Shown: piece by piece, positions 8,780 through 18,234 of the stretch
How positions within the stretch are numbered: the first letter of the stretch is position 1
How the letters are laid out: every line of letters begins with the position of its first letter
Assembly (NCBI GenBank): GCA_018816765.1
Contig: JAHIUX010000008.1
Coordinates: forward strand, 113,964 to 172,984
Source: Bacteroidota bacterium
Lineage (GTDB): Bacteria > Bacteroidota > Bacteroidia > Bacteroidales > F082
DNA: 59,021 bases
Direction: 5' to 3'
Notes under the pieces: generated by a model
The model's database searches: none
Told to the model about the DNA's origin: nothing
The model's input: only the letters and a program-made list of their open reading frames with translations
Made by a program: the position numbers and the translations under genes

Positions 8780-10342
8780 ATGAAGAAATTTTACATCGCG
8801 TACTTACTTCTTGCAGCAAGCTTGCTGTCAGGGTGGCAGGCTGCGCTTGGATGCACTGGCATAAGCCTGAAATCGCGTGATAATGGGTTTGTTACTGCGC
8901 GCACTGTTGAATGGACGTTGCATGATGCCCGGTTTAACCGTGTCCTGTTTGTACCGCGAAACAAGCCATTTCAGGCAAGCACAGCCCGGGGCGCAAATGG
9001 AAAGAAATGGACCGGAAAATTTGGCTTTGTAAGTCTGACGGCTTATGGCGAGAGTTTTGGCCCTGATGGCATGAATGAAGAAGGTCTCTATGTTGGTATG
9101 TTTTTTATGCCAGGCTTTACGGAATATGCCATGTACGATCCAGAAAAAGTTGACCAATGCTTAAGTGTCGGAGACTTTATGCAGTGGATGCTTTCGTCAT
9201 GTGCCACAGTGAAGCAGGTTAGAGATTCCCTTGACAAATTGATTGTTGTACAGGTGGATAACAAGGCCTTCGGGGACATTGAACAATCGTTTCATTTCAA
9301 AATTGCTGATCAAACAGGGGCTTCTCTGGTAATTGAGTTTGTTAATAAAGGAGAGAAACGGTTTTATGAGCCAGTGTTGGGTGTGATCACCAACGGACCT
9401 ACCTACGACTGGCACCTGATCAACCTGCGTAATTACGCGCTTCAGACTGGCGAACCGCAAAAACCAACGCCGGAAGGGAACCTCGGGCTACCAGTTCAGG
9501 GGGCTGGCCTAATCGGACTTCCGGGTGATTATGCTTCTCCTTCACGGTTTATCAGGGCAATTGCCCTTACAGCCGCTGTGCGACCACTTGCCACAAGCTC
9601 GGATGCAGTAATGGAAGCATTCAGGGTACTCGATCATTTCAATATGTCGCTTGGTGCCAATGTGTCCTTAAAGAAAATCCCGGATGATATTGTCAGTACA
9701 ACACAAATTACAACGGCCTGCGATCTGAAACATAAGGTGTTTTATTTCCATACCATGTGGAATCGCATGATCCGCAAGATTGACCTTGGCAGCATTGATT
9801 TTTCATTGATGACCGAAACAATCATTGAAGACGATATTGATAAATTAAATAATATCAGCAACATCACACCCATTGTGCCAATTAATGAGGCTGAAGGCGT
9901 TCCGGGTGAAGACGAATTGCTTAGCGCCACCTGCAAGAGGAAAGCAGGATATGTGTGGTCGATAGCAAAAAAAAGATGCATACGTACCTTTGAAGATGGC
10001 TCGCCATTTTCAGAATACAACAAGATGACTGGTTCGGCCAATTCAGAAAAGGTGGCTTTTGTGGTGCTTTCTGATGACAGGAGCCTGGCGGAAATCTTTT
10101 TCCCCGATAGGGAAGTTTCATTTGTTTTACAGGCGCTGCCTGAATCGCAGGTCGATATTATGCCTGTAGTTTATGAAAATAGCCTCGAACGGCTTCAGAT
10201 CAGGCACTACCGCGATTATTTTCATTTGCTGCTGAAGGACGAAATCATGTATGTGCAGGGGTTCAATATCGAAAACGGTTTGTTGTATAAAAGAATTCCG
10301 ACTACGCTGTCGTCAAAAGGAACCACTCAAGGAGCAGACTGA
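8780..10342 (+). CDS. Secreted choloylglycine hydrolase / penicillin V acylase family Ntn hydrolase with C-terminal extension
   Basis: The start is set at 8780, where a signal peptide of about 24 residues ends immediately before Cys25 (ALG-CTGISL). That fits the family, in which a mature N-terminal Cys is the catalytic nucleophile. Other family signatures are the Arg of FVTARTVEW, GPDGMNEEGLYVGMFF, VIEFVNKGEKRFYEPVLGVITNGPTYDWHLINLRNYA, and NFD-like LDHFNMSLGANV. These enzymes hydrolyse linear amides such as conjugated bile acids, penicillin V or acyl-homoserine lactones; the substrate here is unknown. The 520-residue protein is about 160 longer than the usual 330-360. The added C-terminal region has a Cys385-Cys400 pair (CKRKAGYVWS...KKRC) and a beta-rich end. 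The gene stands alone. Confidence 0.85.
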   Translation: MKKFYIAYLLLAASLLSGWQAALGCTGISLKSRDNGFVTARTVEWTLHDARFNRVLFVPRNKPFQASTARGANGKKWTGKFGFVSLTAYGESFGPDGMNEEGLYVGMFFMPGFTEYAMYDPEKVDQCLSVGDFMQWMLSSCATVKQVRDSLDKLIVVQVDNKAFGDIEQSFHFKIADQTGASLVIEFVNKGEKRFYEPVLGVITNGPTYDWHLINLRNYALQTGEPQKPTPEGNLGLPVQGAGLIGLPGDYASPSRFIRAIALTAAVRPLATSSDAVMEAFRVLDHFNMSLGANVSLKKIPDDIVSTTQITTACDLKHKVFYFHTMWNRMIRKIDLGSIDFSLMTETIIEDDIDKLNNISNITPIVPINEAEGVPGEDELLSATCKRKAGYVWSIAKKRCIRTFEDGSPFSEYNKMTGSANSEKVAFVVLSDDRSLAEIFFPDREVSFVLQALPESQVDIMPVVYENSLERLQIRHYRDYFHLLLKDEIMYVQGFNIENGLLYKRIPTTLSSKGTTQGAD

Positions 10343-10497
10343 CGGGCTTAACTGACATGAACAGACTTCATAAAATCAGTTTTCATATGGCAGAACTGAA
10401 TTCACTACTGCAATCCGATAAACCGCATCAAAGTGTTGAAAACCATTGGTTAACAAGTTGAATCGAAGATCAGGGTTGGGTTGGTGTGATTAGTTTA

Positions 10498-11763
10498 TTA
10501 TTCTTTTTTCCGGCCCGAAGCAATTTCGCTGTCGAGGGCCTCCCAGCTATCGAAACTCAGCTTGTCGGCGAAGGCGCGATCTTTGCCTTTCAGCATCAGT
10601 GAAATGGCCATGACAACACTGGTGACCAGGATGACGTACAATAAGATACCCGGGTTAAAGTTGTTGCTTTGCCAGGTAACCGGAATACTGAAAAAAAGCA
10701 GAATGGTGATCAGCCCGCGCGGCGAAACAAAGACTTCGGGGAAGAGGCGTTTTACACGGAACAGCTTGAGCGAAATAAGGCGGATAATATAAATGCCTGC
10801 AATGATGGCCATGCTGGCGAATACCGCTGTTTCGTTCAACATATCGCTTAATTCGAGGGTCATGCCGAAAATAACAAAGAAAAATGTCCGGATGAAAAAA
10901 GCCGATTCCATGGTCAGGATGTGAAAGTCCTTTTGGATGCTGCCCAGCGATTCCCTGTCAATGAAGCGTTTAAGCCTTCCCTGAAAGAACAGGGGGCTGT
11001 TGTTTAGGATCAACCCAAAAACCAGGATCATGATCAGCGACGAAAAATGAAACAACTTACCCACAGCATACAACAAAACCAGCAATGAAATCAGCAGAAA
11101 CAGCTTCACCTGCGATTTCATCCTATTTAACAGGATGACCATGGCATATCCGATCAGCAGCGATAAAATGATGGTTGCTCCCAGGTTAACGACCACGTCC
11201 AGTGCGATTTCTGTAGCGGAGGTTTTATCAACATTTGCAAGCAGGTAGAAAAAAATCATGATGCCCAGGATATCAGAAAAAGTACTTTCGTAAACCAGAA
11301 ACTCTTTGTTTTTCTTGAGCAGACCGCCGACACTCGGAATGACAATGGCGCTGCTAACCACTGACAGGGACACGCCATAAAGCAAGGCGGAAAAGAGGTC
11401 GTTGATCAGGAATTCATGTAAAATATATGTAATCATTGCGATGCAGGCCCCGAGCGAGAAGAGTGCGAGAAAAAACGATTTGATGATTAAAGGCATATTC
11501 TCTCGTTTCAATTCAAGTTCCAAGGCTGCTTCGAGAACAATCATGATCAATCCGATGATGCCAACAATCTGTAAAATATTCATCAGTTTGCCGCTGGTAT
11601 TGACCCCGACGTAATCGAGTCCAAAGCGTATAGCGATACCTAACAGGATCAGTAACAGTACACTGGGAATGTTATAAATTTTTGAAATCCAGTTAAACAG
11701 GTAGGAAAGGATAAGGATGAAACAAACATCGATAACCTCTATGTAAGGATTCATTAGGTCCAT
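10498..11763 (-). CDS. CPA-family cation:proton antiporter
   Basis: A 421-residue, very hydrophobic protein with about 12 membrane helices and no signal peptide. Family traits are the repeated glycine-rich helices near the N-terminus (VLLLILLGIAIRFGLDYVG), LIMIVLEAALELELKRE, the acidic ESTFSDILGIMIFF (position of the transport Asp in NhaP/Kef-like carriers) and the C-terminal VSPRGLITILLFFSIP. These carriers exchange Na+ or K+ for H+ across the inner membrane. There is no C-terminal TrkA/RCK domain. It is transcribed away from the cotransporter-NTPase fusion and MscS-like genes, forming an ion/osmotic homeostasis neighbourhood. An ATG at 11754 is an alternative start. Confidence 0.85.
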   Translation of the reverse strand: MDLMNPYIEVIDVCFILILSYLFNWISKIYNIPSVLLLILLGIAIRFGLDYVGVNTSGKLMNILQIVGIIGLIMIVLEAALELELKRENMPLIIKSFFLALFSLGACIAMITYILHEFLINDLFSALLYGVSLSVVSSAIVIPSVGGLLKKNKEFLVYESTFSDILGIMIFFYLLANVDKTSATEIALDVVVNLGATIILSLLIGYAMVILLNRMKSQVKLFLLISLLVLLYAVGKLFHFSSLIMILVFGLILNNSPLFFQGRLKRFIDRESLGSIQKDFHILTMESAFFIRTFFFVIFGMTLELSDMLNETAVFASMAIIAGIYIIRLISLKLFRVKRLFPEVFVSPRGLITILLFFSIPVTWQSNNFNPGILLYVILVTSVVMAISLMLKGKDRAFADKLSFDSWEALDSEIASGRKKE

Positions 11764-11877
11764 AAATCATGATAATGGGTGAATATTGTGTTAAAAGTAA
11801 GCTTTTTTTTATTAATATTGTAGAGCAAGTAAGAAGAGCATGTCGTTGTACTGTTCGATACTGCTTAAAACACTCCT

Positions 11878-14800
11878 ATGGCTAAACTAAAGAAATTTGG
11901 CGCTTTCGGTGGTGTGTTCACACCCTCGATACTCACCATTCTTGGTGTAATCATGTATATGCGCTTACCCATGATTGCCGGTGAAGCCGGATTGCTGGGC
12001 ACACTGGGGATTATTTTGGTGGCCCACCTGATTTCGATTACCACTGGCCTGAGCGTTTCATCAATTGCAACCGATAAAAAGGTAAAAGAAGGCGGCACCT
12101 ATTACATCATTTCCCGAAGCCTGGGCCTGCCCATTGGAGGCACGCTCGGAATTGCATTGTTTGTCGGCCTTTCATTCAGCGTGAGTCTTTACCTGATCGG
12201 GTTTTCCGAAAGTTTCCTGACGTATCTGGATATGCCTTTGGATATCAACCACATCAGGATAGCGGGGAGTATCGTGCTGCTTGCTGTCACCATCATCACC
12301 TTTATCAGTACTTCGCTTGCCATTAAAACCCAATACCTGATCATGGGAGCGATATTTCTGTCGTTGTTGTCGATTTTTTTCGGAAACCACGATTTTACGC
12401 CTTCGGCTCCTAACCTTTTTGGCAGCGGCACAGGCGTGCCCCTGATGGTGCTGTTTGGGATATTTTTTCCTGCCGTTACCGGTTTCGAGGCAGGCGTGTC
12501 GATGTCGGGTGACCTTGCTGATCCCAAAAAATCAATTCCTTTCGGAACCATATCGGCCATTTCGATTGGCTTATTCGTGTATATTGGCCTGGCTTTTTTC
12601 TTTGCTTTCACTGTCGACGGGCAACTGCTTGCAACCGACAAACAGGCTTTATTTAAAATTGCGCTCGTTCCTCAACTTGTCATCGCCGGCATTTGGGGCG
12701 CAACCTTAAGCTCTGCGCTTGGCAGTATCCTCGCCGCACCGCGTATCCTGCAATCGACAGCCATTGACAAAATCACACACCGTTTTTTTGCCAAGGGCAC
12801 CGGGCCATCTTCGGAGCCGCGCAATGCGCTCCTGCTCACTTTCGTGATAGCCGAAATGGGGATACTTGTCGGTGAACTCGATATCATTGCCCGCATTGTG
12901 TCCATTTTTTTCATTACAACATACGGATTTCTAAACCTTAGTGCTGCTTTTGAATCACTCACCAGTGCCGATTTCAGGCCATCCTTTAAAACTCCGGCCT
13001 GGGTGAGCATCGTAGGTTCGCTGGCTTGTATCCTGGTGATGATTCAACTTGATTTTCTGGCCATGGTCGCGGCTGTCGTTATATTGGGTTCGATTTTCCT
13101 TCTGCTCAAACGCAGGCAACTGGTGCTTGAAACTGGCGATGCCTGGAGCAGTGTGTGGGCAACGCTGGTCAGAACAAGTCTCAAGCGCTTGAACAGATCT
13201 ACCATGCATGCCCGCAACTGGCGTCCGAACATCATTCTTTTCTGCGGTCCAGACACCTCACGCCCGCACCTGATAGAAATCGCCAGGGCCTTCAGTGGCC
13301 GGCTTGGCATCTTTTCTGCTTTTGAACTTGTCGAAACAAAAGAAACAAAACTACTTAAAGATCAGCGGTATTTTTCGTCAACAGGCAAGGACGGCGAGTT
13401 GCAGATTCACCAGCACAAATGCAGGAATGTTTTTGACGGCATGGATGAAATTGCACGTGTGTATGGTTTTGCCGGTGTTGAACCCAATACCATCCTGATG
13501 GGATGGAGCAAAAACGAACATAACAAAGAACAGTTCCTGAACCTCATACAGCGATTTGAGGAAAGCGAGTTTAATACGGTTTTTTTAAATTATAATTCTA
13601 CAAGAAAATTTGGCCGAAAGAAGACGATTGACGTTTGGTGGAGCGGCAATGGCAACAACCTGACGTTCTGCATCTTCTTATTAAGGCACTTTACCTCATC
13701 GGGCGACTGGAAGGATGCAAACATCAGGGTGTTGGTGATTCATAAACATCATTTACTTACTGAAAAAATCTATCAGGGCTTGCAGCGTATGCTCGATCAT
13801 TACCGGGTTAATTTCGAAATCAAGGTCATTCCAAACCACATTGACGGCTTAGCAGAAACAGACATAATCAGCCGCGAATCGGCCCAGACTGACTTGTGTT
13901 TCATCGGACTTCACGACAGGCAGTATCAGCAGGGAAGTATGTTGTATGATAACGCACTGCAACTCTCAGCAAACATCGGCACCTATTTTCTGGTGAATAG
14001 TTCCACTCATTTTGAGTCTGTAAACCTTATCCCGGAAACTATGACCGAGGCAGAAGAAACACCTGTTGAGACAACACCATTGGAGTTGCCTGACATTATT
14101 CCTTCGAAATATGAAGTTATCCAGGAAGACATCCTCAAAATTGACCCGCATGGCCGGCAGGTGCTGAAATCATTTTTTGAAAAGGGCTTTGGGCCCCTGT
14201 TCGAAAATCTGGGCTCCGGAGTCATTGAACTGCAACAGGCGATTAAACTGGTTGTCTCGCAGACATCGAAGCTCGACAGGCATGACGATGCCTACCGCAG
14301 AACCAAAGCCATCATTAAAATAAAAAACGACTTCTACTTCAGAACCAACAGGGTGTTTGATAGGCTGGTTTCAACAGGTCTGTTGACCCAGAAAGCGGTC
14401 CTGAGTGATGGCATCGGCTGGTACCTGGATCAGCTTGACCAGGATCTGCTGAGGTTTCCTGAGAAAATGGAAATACCTTACCTGATTCAGGACCTGAAAA
14501 TTGAAAAAGGCGATCCGTTCGGTTTAAAATGGTTCAAGCTCCGCAAGCGGTTTACCCACCCATTTGCGAAACGAAGCATTCGTGGAAAAATACGTTACGC
14601 TGACATTGCCGCATATTACCTCAGGGATAACAGGCAGGTGTTCCTGGCTGTATTTCTTGAAAAGTTTAAACACGACCTCTTTCATCAGCTCGCTGAAACA
14701 AGAACTGCCATTAACGAAGCTGACCAACTGCTCGATAAATTGCTTGCCAGGCCCGAGGAAAATGCAGAAGCGGTTCTGCTGTCTGAAACAGAATTGCAAA

Positions 14801-16974
14801 AGCTGCAGGATATTGGGCTGCACCTGAAAACCAGGCTGGATCTTCTACGGGATCAGTTGCGCCACCGGTTGATGTTTGAATTTAGGAAAAACCTTCAGCT
14901 GATGAGTGATGATATGGGGAAAGTCAATGTGAACTTCACCATCAGCCTGAGAAAGAGCCATAAAAAAACCTATGCCGGCATGGCAAAGAAGAACCGGCAT
15001 TTCCCTGAAGTCTGGTACAATCAGATGCTTCAGCAGGTAAACAAGGTTTATATGGATGTTATTCTTAGCGCGTTGCGAAGCCGTATCAGCGATAAAATGC
15101 ACGGTTTGAAACTCGAATTGGCGCAACAGATCGATCAATACTTCATGGGAGAGCTGAAGCGGCTAAAGGCAGGTGTAAAAAGATGTAACGGCGATCCGGA
15201 TGAACTGCCGCGACTTGGTCATGTACTCGAAGACTTCAATGAACGGTTCAGCCTGTTGAAGGACTTTGATCGGCAGGGTGAAGAAATCCTGAAGCTGATG
15301 ACTGGTTTGCCCGAAAGTCTGCACATGGCTGTATCTGAAGCCAAAGAAAGCGGTGAACAGACCGTAGAGGCAATGCAAGTGCCTTTGCGAAAAATCGTGC
15401 GTTTCTACCTTGAGTCGCATTTTATCGGGGTTACCCATGAACATCTGGCCAAAATGCTGCAAACAGTGAAAAACTCGCTGTTCATCTCTCAGGAATTGCT
15501 CAGTTTCAGTCGGTTTAACCTCGCAAACCTGCCTAAAGACCTACCAGATAAGTCGCAACTGGTGAGTCCGTTGATCAATGACCTGATGCAGAAACTATTG
15601 AAAGAAGAGGAGAAGGTGCTGGGACAGATGGCCGAAACTGTCGGGCTGATTGATCAGACATTGAAGGATGTGTTTGGAAAACTTTCGGGTTACAGAATTG
15701 GCCTCACCATGAAAGAATACAGAGAGTTTGTTCGCGACCATCAGGGCAAACGGACGATACGCTCGCTTGATGCATTGATGAGCCGAACCCGGCAATGGCT
15801 AAAGCATGCCATATCAAGCCTGTTATATTCGCGCAGCGAAGGAATAATTCTGGCAAAACAATTACTCGACAGGGAGGAGATGGCATCAATGAACCAGAAA
15901 ATCCTCAACCTGATCGAGGGGGTAAGCCCCAGCCAAAATGTCGTTGAACGACTGCCACAGTTCTACCAAAACCTGTTCAGTTGCCGCTCCAGTATAAGCG
16001 ATGATTTCTGGATTAGCCGCGAGGCGGATGAATTGCAGTTCAAAACAGCCATCAGACGCTATAAGGAGGGCTACCATGGAGGCTTGCTGATTGTCGGCGA
16101 GAGAAACGCCGGGAAAACTGCGTTCTCACGTCATGTGGCGGAAAAGCACTTTAAGAAAGATCGGGTTTTCCATTTGTTTCCACCGGCAAAGGGATCAACA
16201 GATCCGGATGACTTTATTGCTGAGCTGAGCAAAGTGACCAACAGTAGCGGGACAGTGGAAGAAATAGTGGCAGTAATCCCTCCCGCAAGCATACTTGTAA
16301 TGCATGACCTTGAACTTTGGTGGGAGCGTTCACCCTCCGGTTGGGAGGTTGTGAAGTTGGTGAGGAAGCTGATAAGCGACCACAGTCCGAAGGTGGTCTT
16401 TGTTGTTAACATGAATCCATTTGCCTACAGCCTGATTAACAAGGTGCTTGGACTTCAGCATGTGTTTATCAGCATCATTTCACTGAGGCCTTTTGATTCG
16501 AAAGAACTGCAGCAACTGATTATGAGGCGGCACCGTTCGAGTGGGCTGACATTGCTGATGAACAACAGGGAAATCAATGAGGTGTCGGAGGTTAGGCTAG
16601 CCAGGCTGTTCAATGCCTTGTTCGATTATGCTGAAGGCAACCCTGGTGTGGCCATGAAGGCATGGTTGAGTAATATTGTGAAAGTGACCGATAAAAGTGT
16701 TCATATCAGAGCGATACATCAACGTGATACACGGATACTCAATGCCATAGAGGATGAATGGAAGCTGGCCCTGGTGCAGCTTATCCTGCACAAAAGACTA
16801 AGCCTTGATAGGGTGCAGGCGATGTTCCACTTTGATCAGCAAAGCACCACCGATATGTTGCAAGCCATGATCAGAACTGGTCTTGTGGAGCAGAGGCTCG
16901 AAGGGACATTCATTGTAAATGGCTTCATCGAAGCGCACCTGATCAGGGAATTGAAAAAGGAAAATTTACTTTAA
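11878..16974 (+). CDS. Cation-chloride cotransporter (SLC12-like) fused to a large helical region and a C-terminal P-loop NTPase
   Basis: A single open frame of 1698 residues. Residues about 8-420 are an APC-superfamily transporter; GVFTPSILTILGVIMYMRL at 12-30 and KEGGTYYIISRSLG are hallmarks of cation-chloride cotransporters (NKCC/KCC). Residues about 445-730 resemble the SLC12 cytoplasmic domain (NWRPNIILFCG, ILMGWSK, FEIKVIPNHIDGL). About 750-1390 is mostly charged helix with coiled-coil character. A P-loop NTPase follows: Walker A GERNAGKT at 1407-1414 and a Walker B-like LVMHDLE with Asp1477 and Glu1479. The final ~120 residues look like winged-helix segments. SLC12-like bacterial carriers usually lack an NTPase, so this is an unusual regulatory fusion. 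An MscS-like gene follows after 23 bases. Transported ions and NTPase role are unknown. Confidence 0.85.
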   Translation: MAKLKKFGAFGGVFTPSILTILGVIMYMRLPMIAGEAGLLGTLGIILVAHLISITTGLSVSSIATDKKVKEGGTYYIISRSLGLPIGGTLGIALFVGLSFSVSLYLIGFSESFLTYLDMPLDINHIRIAGSIVLLAVTIITFISTSLAIKTQYLIMGAIFLSLLSIFFGNHDFTPSAPNLFGSGTGVPLMVLFGIFFPAVTGFEAGVSMSGDLADPKKSIPFGTISAISIGLFVYIGLAFFFAFTVDGQLLATDKQALFKIALVPQLVIAGIWGATLSSALGSILAAPRILQSTAIDKITHRFFAKGTGPSSEPRNALLLTFVIAEMGILVGELDIIARIVSIFFITTYGFLNLSAAFESLTSADFRPSFKTPAWVSIVGSLACILVMIQLDFLAMVAAVVILGSIFLLLKRRQLVLETGDAWSSVWATLVRTSLKRLNRSTMHARNWRPNIILFCGPDTSRPHLIEIARAFSGRLGIFSAFELVETKETKLLKDQRYFSSTGKDGELQIHQHKCRNVFDGMDEIARVYGFAGVEPNTILMGWSKNEHNKEQFLNLIQRFEESEFNTVFLNYNSTRKFGRKKTIDVWWSGNGNNLTFCIFLLRHFTSSGDWKDANIRVLVIHKHHLLTEKIYQGLQRMLDHYRVNFEIKVIPNHIDGLAETDIISRESAQTDLCFIGLHDRQYQQGSMLYDNALQLSANIGTYFLVNSSTHFESVNLIPETMTEAEETPVETTPLELPDIIPSKYEVIQEDILKIDPHGRQVLKSFFEKGFGPLFENLGSGVIELQQAIKLVVSQTSKLDRHDDAYRRTKAIIKIKNDFYFRTNRVFDRLVSTGLLTQKAVLSDGIGWYLDQLDQDLLRFPEKMEIPYLIQDLKIEKGDPFGLKWFKLRKRFTHPFAKRSIRGKIRYADIAAYYLRDNRQVFLAVFLEKFKHDLFHQLAETRTAINEADQLLDKLLARPEENAEAVLLSETELQKLQDIGLHLKTRLDLLRDQLRHRLMFEFRKNLQLMSDDMGKVNVNFTISLRKSHKKTYAGMAKKNRHFPEVWYNQMLQQVNKVYMDVILSALRSRISDKMHGLKLELAQQIDQYFMGELKRLKAGVKRCNGDPDELPRLGHVLEDFNERFSLLKDFDRQGEEILKLMTGLPESLHMAVSEAKESGEQTVEAMQVPLRKIVRFYLESHFIGVTHEHLAKMLQTVKNSLFISQELLSFSRFNLANLPKDLPDKSQLVSPLINDLMQKLLKEEEKVLGQMAETVGLIDQTLKDVFGKLSGYRIGLTMKEYREFVRDHQGKRTIRSLDALMSRTRQWLKHAISSLLYSRSEGIILAKQLLDREEMASMNQKILNLIEGVSPSQNVVERLPQFYQNLFSCRSSISDDFWISREADELQFKTAIRRYKEGYHGGLLIVGERNAGKTAFSRHVAEKHFKKDRVFHLFPPAKGSTDPDDFIAELSKVTNSSGTVEEIVAVIPPASILVMHDLELWWERSPSGWEVVKLVRKLISDHSPKVVFVVNMNPFAYSLINKVLGLQHVFISIISLRPFDSKELQQLIMRRHRSSGLTLLMNNREINEVSEVRLARLFNALFDYAEGNPGVAMKAWLSNIVKVTDKSVHIRAIHQRDTRILNAIEDEWKLALVQLILHKRLSLDRVQAMFHFDQQSTTDMLQAMIRTGLVEQRLEGTFIVNGFIEAHLIRELKKENLL

Positions 16975-16997
16975 GCCACTCATTTGCATCGTAAACC

Positions 16998-17723
16998 ATG
17001 AAAATCTTTGTCGCGTTTTTACTGGCCCTTCTGCTGTTCCTAAGTTTCAGGTTGTTTCGTATCGGATTGAAGCGACTGGCAGACCTGTATGCATGCTGGA
17101 ACTTCAGGATTAACTTTCTGTTTGCTTTTGAATTAGTCATCTGGCTGGTATATGTTTTTTGGGCAACAGCTTATTTATTTGCCGGCAAATTTTATTACAA
17201 CTACCTTGTCATCGGTCTGATTTTTGTCCTTGTTGGCTTGATCAGCTGGTATTTGTTGAGAGACCTGATTGCTGGTGTGATTTTTAAAACCAGACACAAC
17301 CTTAAGCCCGGAGCAAACATCATTGCAGGAGCTTATGCCGGTATGTTAAAATCACAACACACCACCTACATCACCATCAGGGCCGAAAATGGCATGTTGC
17401 TGCGCGTGCCCTATTCCAAACTGAATCAGGAAGTGATTGCCGAAATTGCACAAAATAATGCGGGTGAAAGCCATAAGGTGCAGCTCCAGCTTGAAAATGG
17501 CATGGATAAAAATCAGGGAGAACTATTTATCAGGCAAGCCATATTGAATTTACCATGGAGCAGCCTGAAAGAAGAACCCTCCATCAGATGGATCGGGTTA
17601 TCAGGCGAATACCATGTTTTCGAAGTGATGCTGTATTCGGTCGATAAGAACCGGATGAAACACATTGAATTGGCTTTGGCGATAACGGATGGGTTGCGGG
17701 TGGTAGCCGGTGACAAGGTTTAG
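16998..17723 (+). CDS. Small MscS-like mechanosensitive channel domain protein
   Basis: A 241-residue membrane protein. An N-terminal helix (about 1-20) and two or three further helices to about residue 85 precede LRDLIAGVIFKTRHNLKPGANI, which resembles the TM3/beta-domain junction of MscS. Next come the small beta-domain features YAGMLKSQHTTYITIRAENGMLLRVPYSKLNQE, the usual NxxL-type strand. The C-terminal half is a soluble alpha/beta domain. It is short for MscS (286 in E. coli). Probably cotranscribed with the cotransporter-NTPase gene, it would fit release of solute or sensing of tension alongside ion uptake. The pore function is inferred from weak similarity. Confidence 0.6.
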   Translation: MKIFVAFLLALLLFLSFRLFRIGLKRLADLYACWNFRINFLFAFELVIWLVYVFWATAYLFAGKFYYNYLVIGLIFVLVGLISWYLLRDLIAGVIFKTRHNLKPGANIIAGAYAGMLKSQHTTYITIRAENGMLLRVPYSKLNQEVIAEIAQNNAGESHKVQLQLENGMDKNQGELFIRQAILNLPWSSLKEEPSIRWIGLSGEYHVFEVMLYSVDKNRMKHIELALAITDGLRVVAGDKV

Positions 17724-17730
17724 GCCTGAA

Positions 17731-17949
17731 TCAGCTAATCATCATTTTTATGAGCCTGAACATGAGTTTTGGCCCGTTCAGAAGGGCAATGTGGTCGGTT
17801 GATTTTTTCCTTTTTTGGATGTTTTCGATATGAACAGCTGCAATCACTTCCACGTCTTCTGCATGATAAGCATACACTTTTCTCAACAGCTTCTGCTCTT
17901 CGGGAGTCCCTGAGTCAAGTGATTCTTTCAGAAAGTCGGTGAGGATCAT
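17731..17949 (-). CDS. Small hypothetical protein (72 aa)
   Basis: I do not recognise this family. The 72-residue product is charged and mostly helical (DFLKESLDSGTPEEQKLLRKVY), with a basic C-terminal stretch (NGPKLMFRLIKMMIS) and no signal peptide. It lies 18 bases after the stop of the frameshifted small ORF at 17968-18163 on the same strand, and codon use looks coding in both, so the two may once have formed a small bicistronic unit. The evidence is only frame, composition and spacing. Confidence 0.4.
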   Translation of the reverse strand: MILTDFLKESLDSGTPEEQKLLRKVYAYHAEDVEVIAAVHIENIQKRKKSTDHIALLNGPKLMFRLIKMMIS

Positions 17950-17967
17950 ACCGGAGTTTATGTTTCC

Positions 17968-18163
17968 CTACTTTACTGTTTTTCCGGCAAGTCCGATGAC
18001 CTGAGGGCTGATTTGACGGGGTTTTTCCAGGGCAGCTGCTCCTATTGTGGACAATTGGCCATTAATCACAACACGATGACCCTGTAGAAGAAAAAGACCC
18101 GCAATGGCATCTTCTATAACCTGTGCTTCCTTTAATTACAATGGTTTTGGGTGTTGACTCCAT
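17968..18163 (-). pseudogene. Small ORF with a single-base frameshift
   Basis: From the ATG at 18163 the frame reads MESTPKTIVIK. If one base is skipped at about 18130, it continues as EAQVIEDAIAGLFLLQGHR, VVINGQLSTIGAAALEKP and RQISPQVIGLAGKTVK, to a TAG at 17968-17970. The joined product would be 64 residues. Without the shift the first frame stops after about 33 codons in Ser/Cys-rich nonsense. The long coherent stretch with no ATG of its own argues for a real small gene broken by an insertion, or for a sequencing error. The family is unknown. Confidence 0.5.
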
Positions 18164-18234
18164 ATGAAGTCAGGTAATGTAACCGGTTTGATATAAACAA
18201 TAACTGATGTGTGAATTAACTCAAGCGCAATGTA

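Noticed and set aside
12189-12641. 150-codon minus-strand frame
   Set aside because: Antisense to the transporter domain of the 1698-residue fusion.
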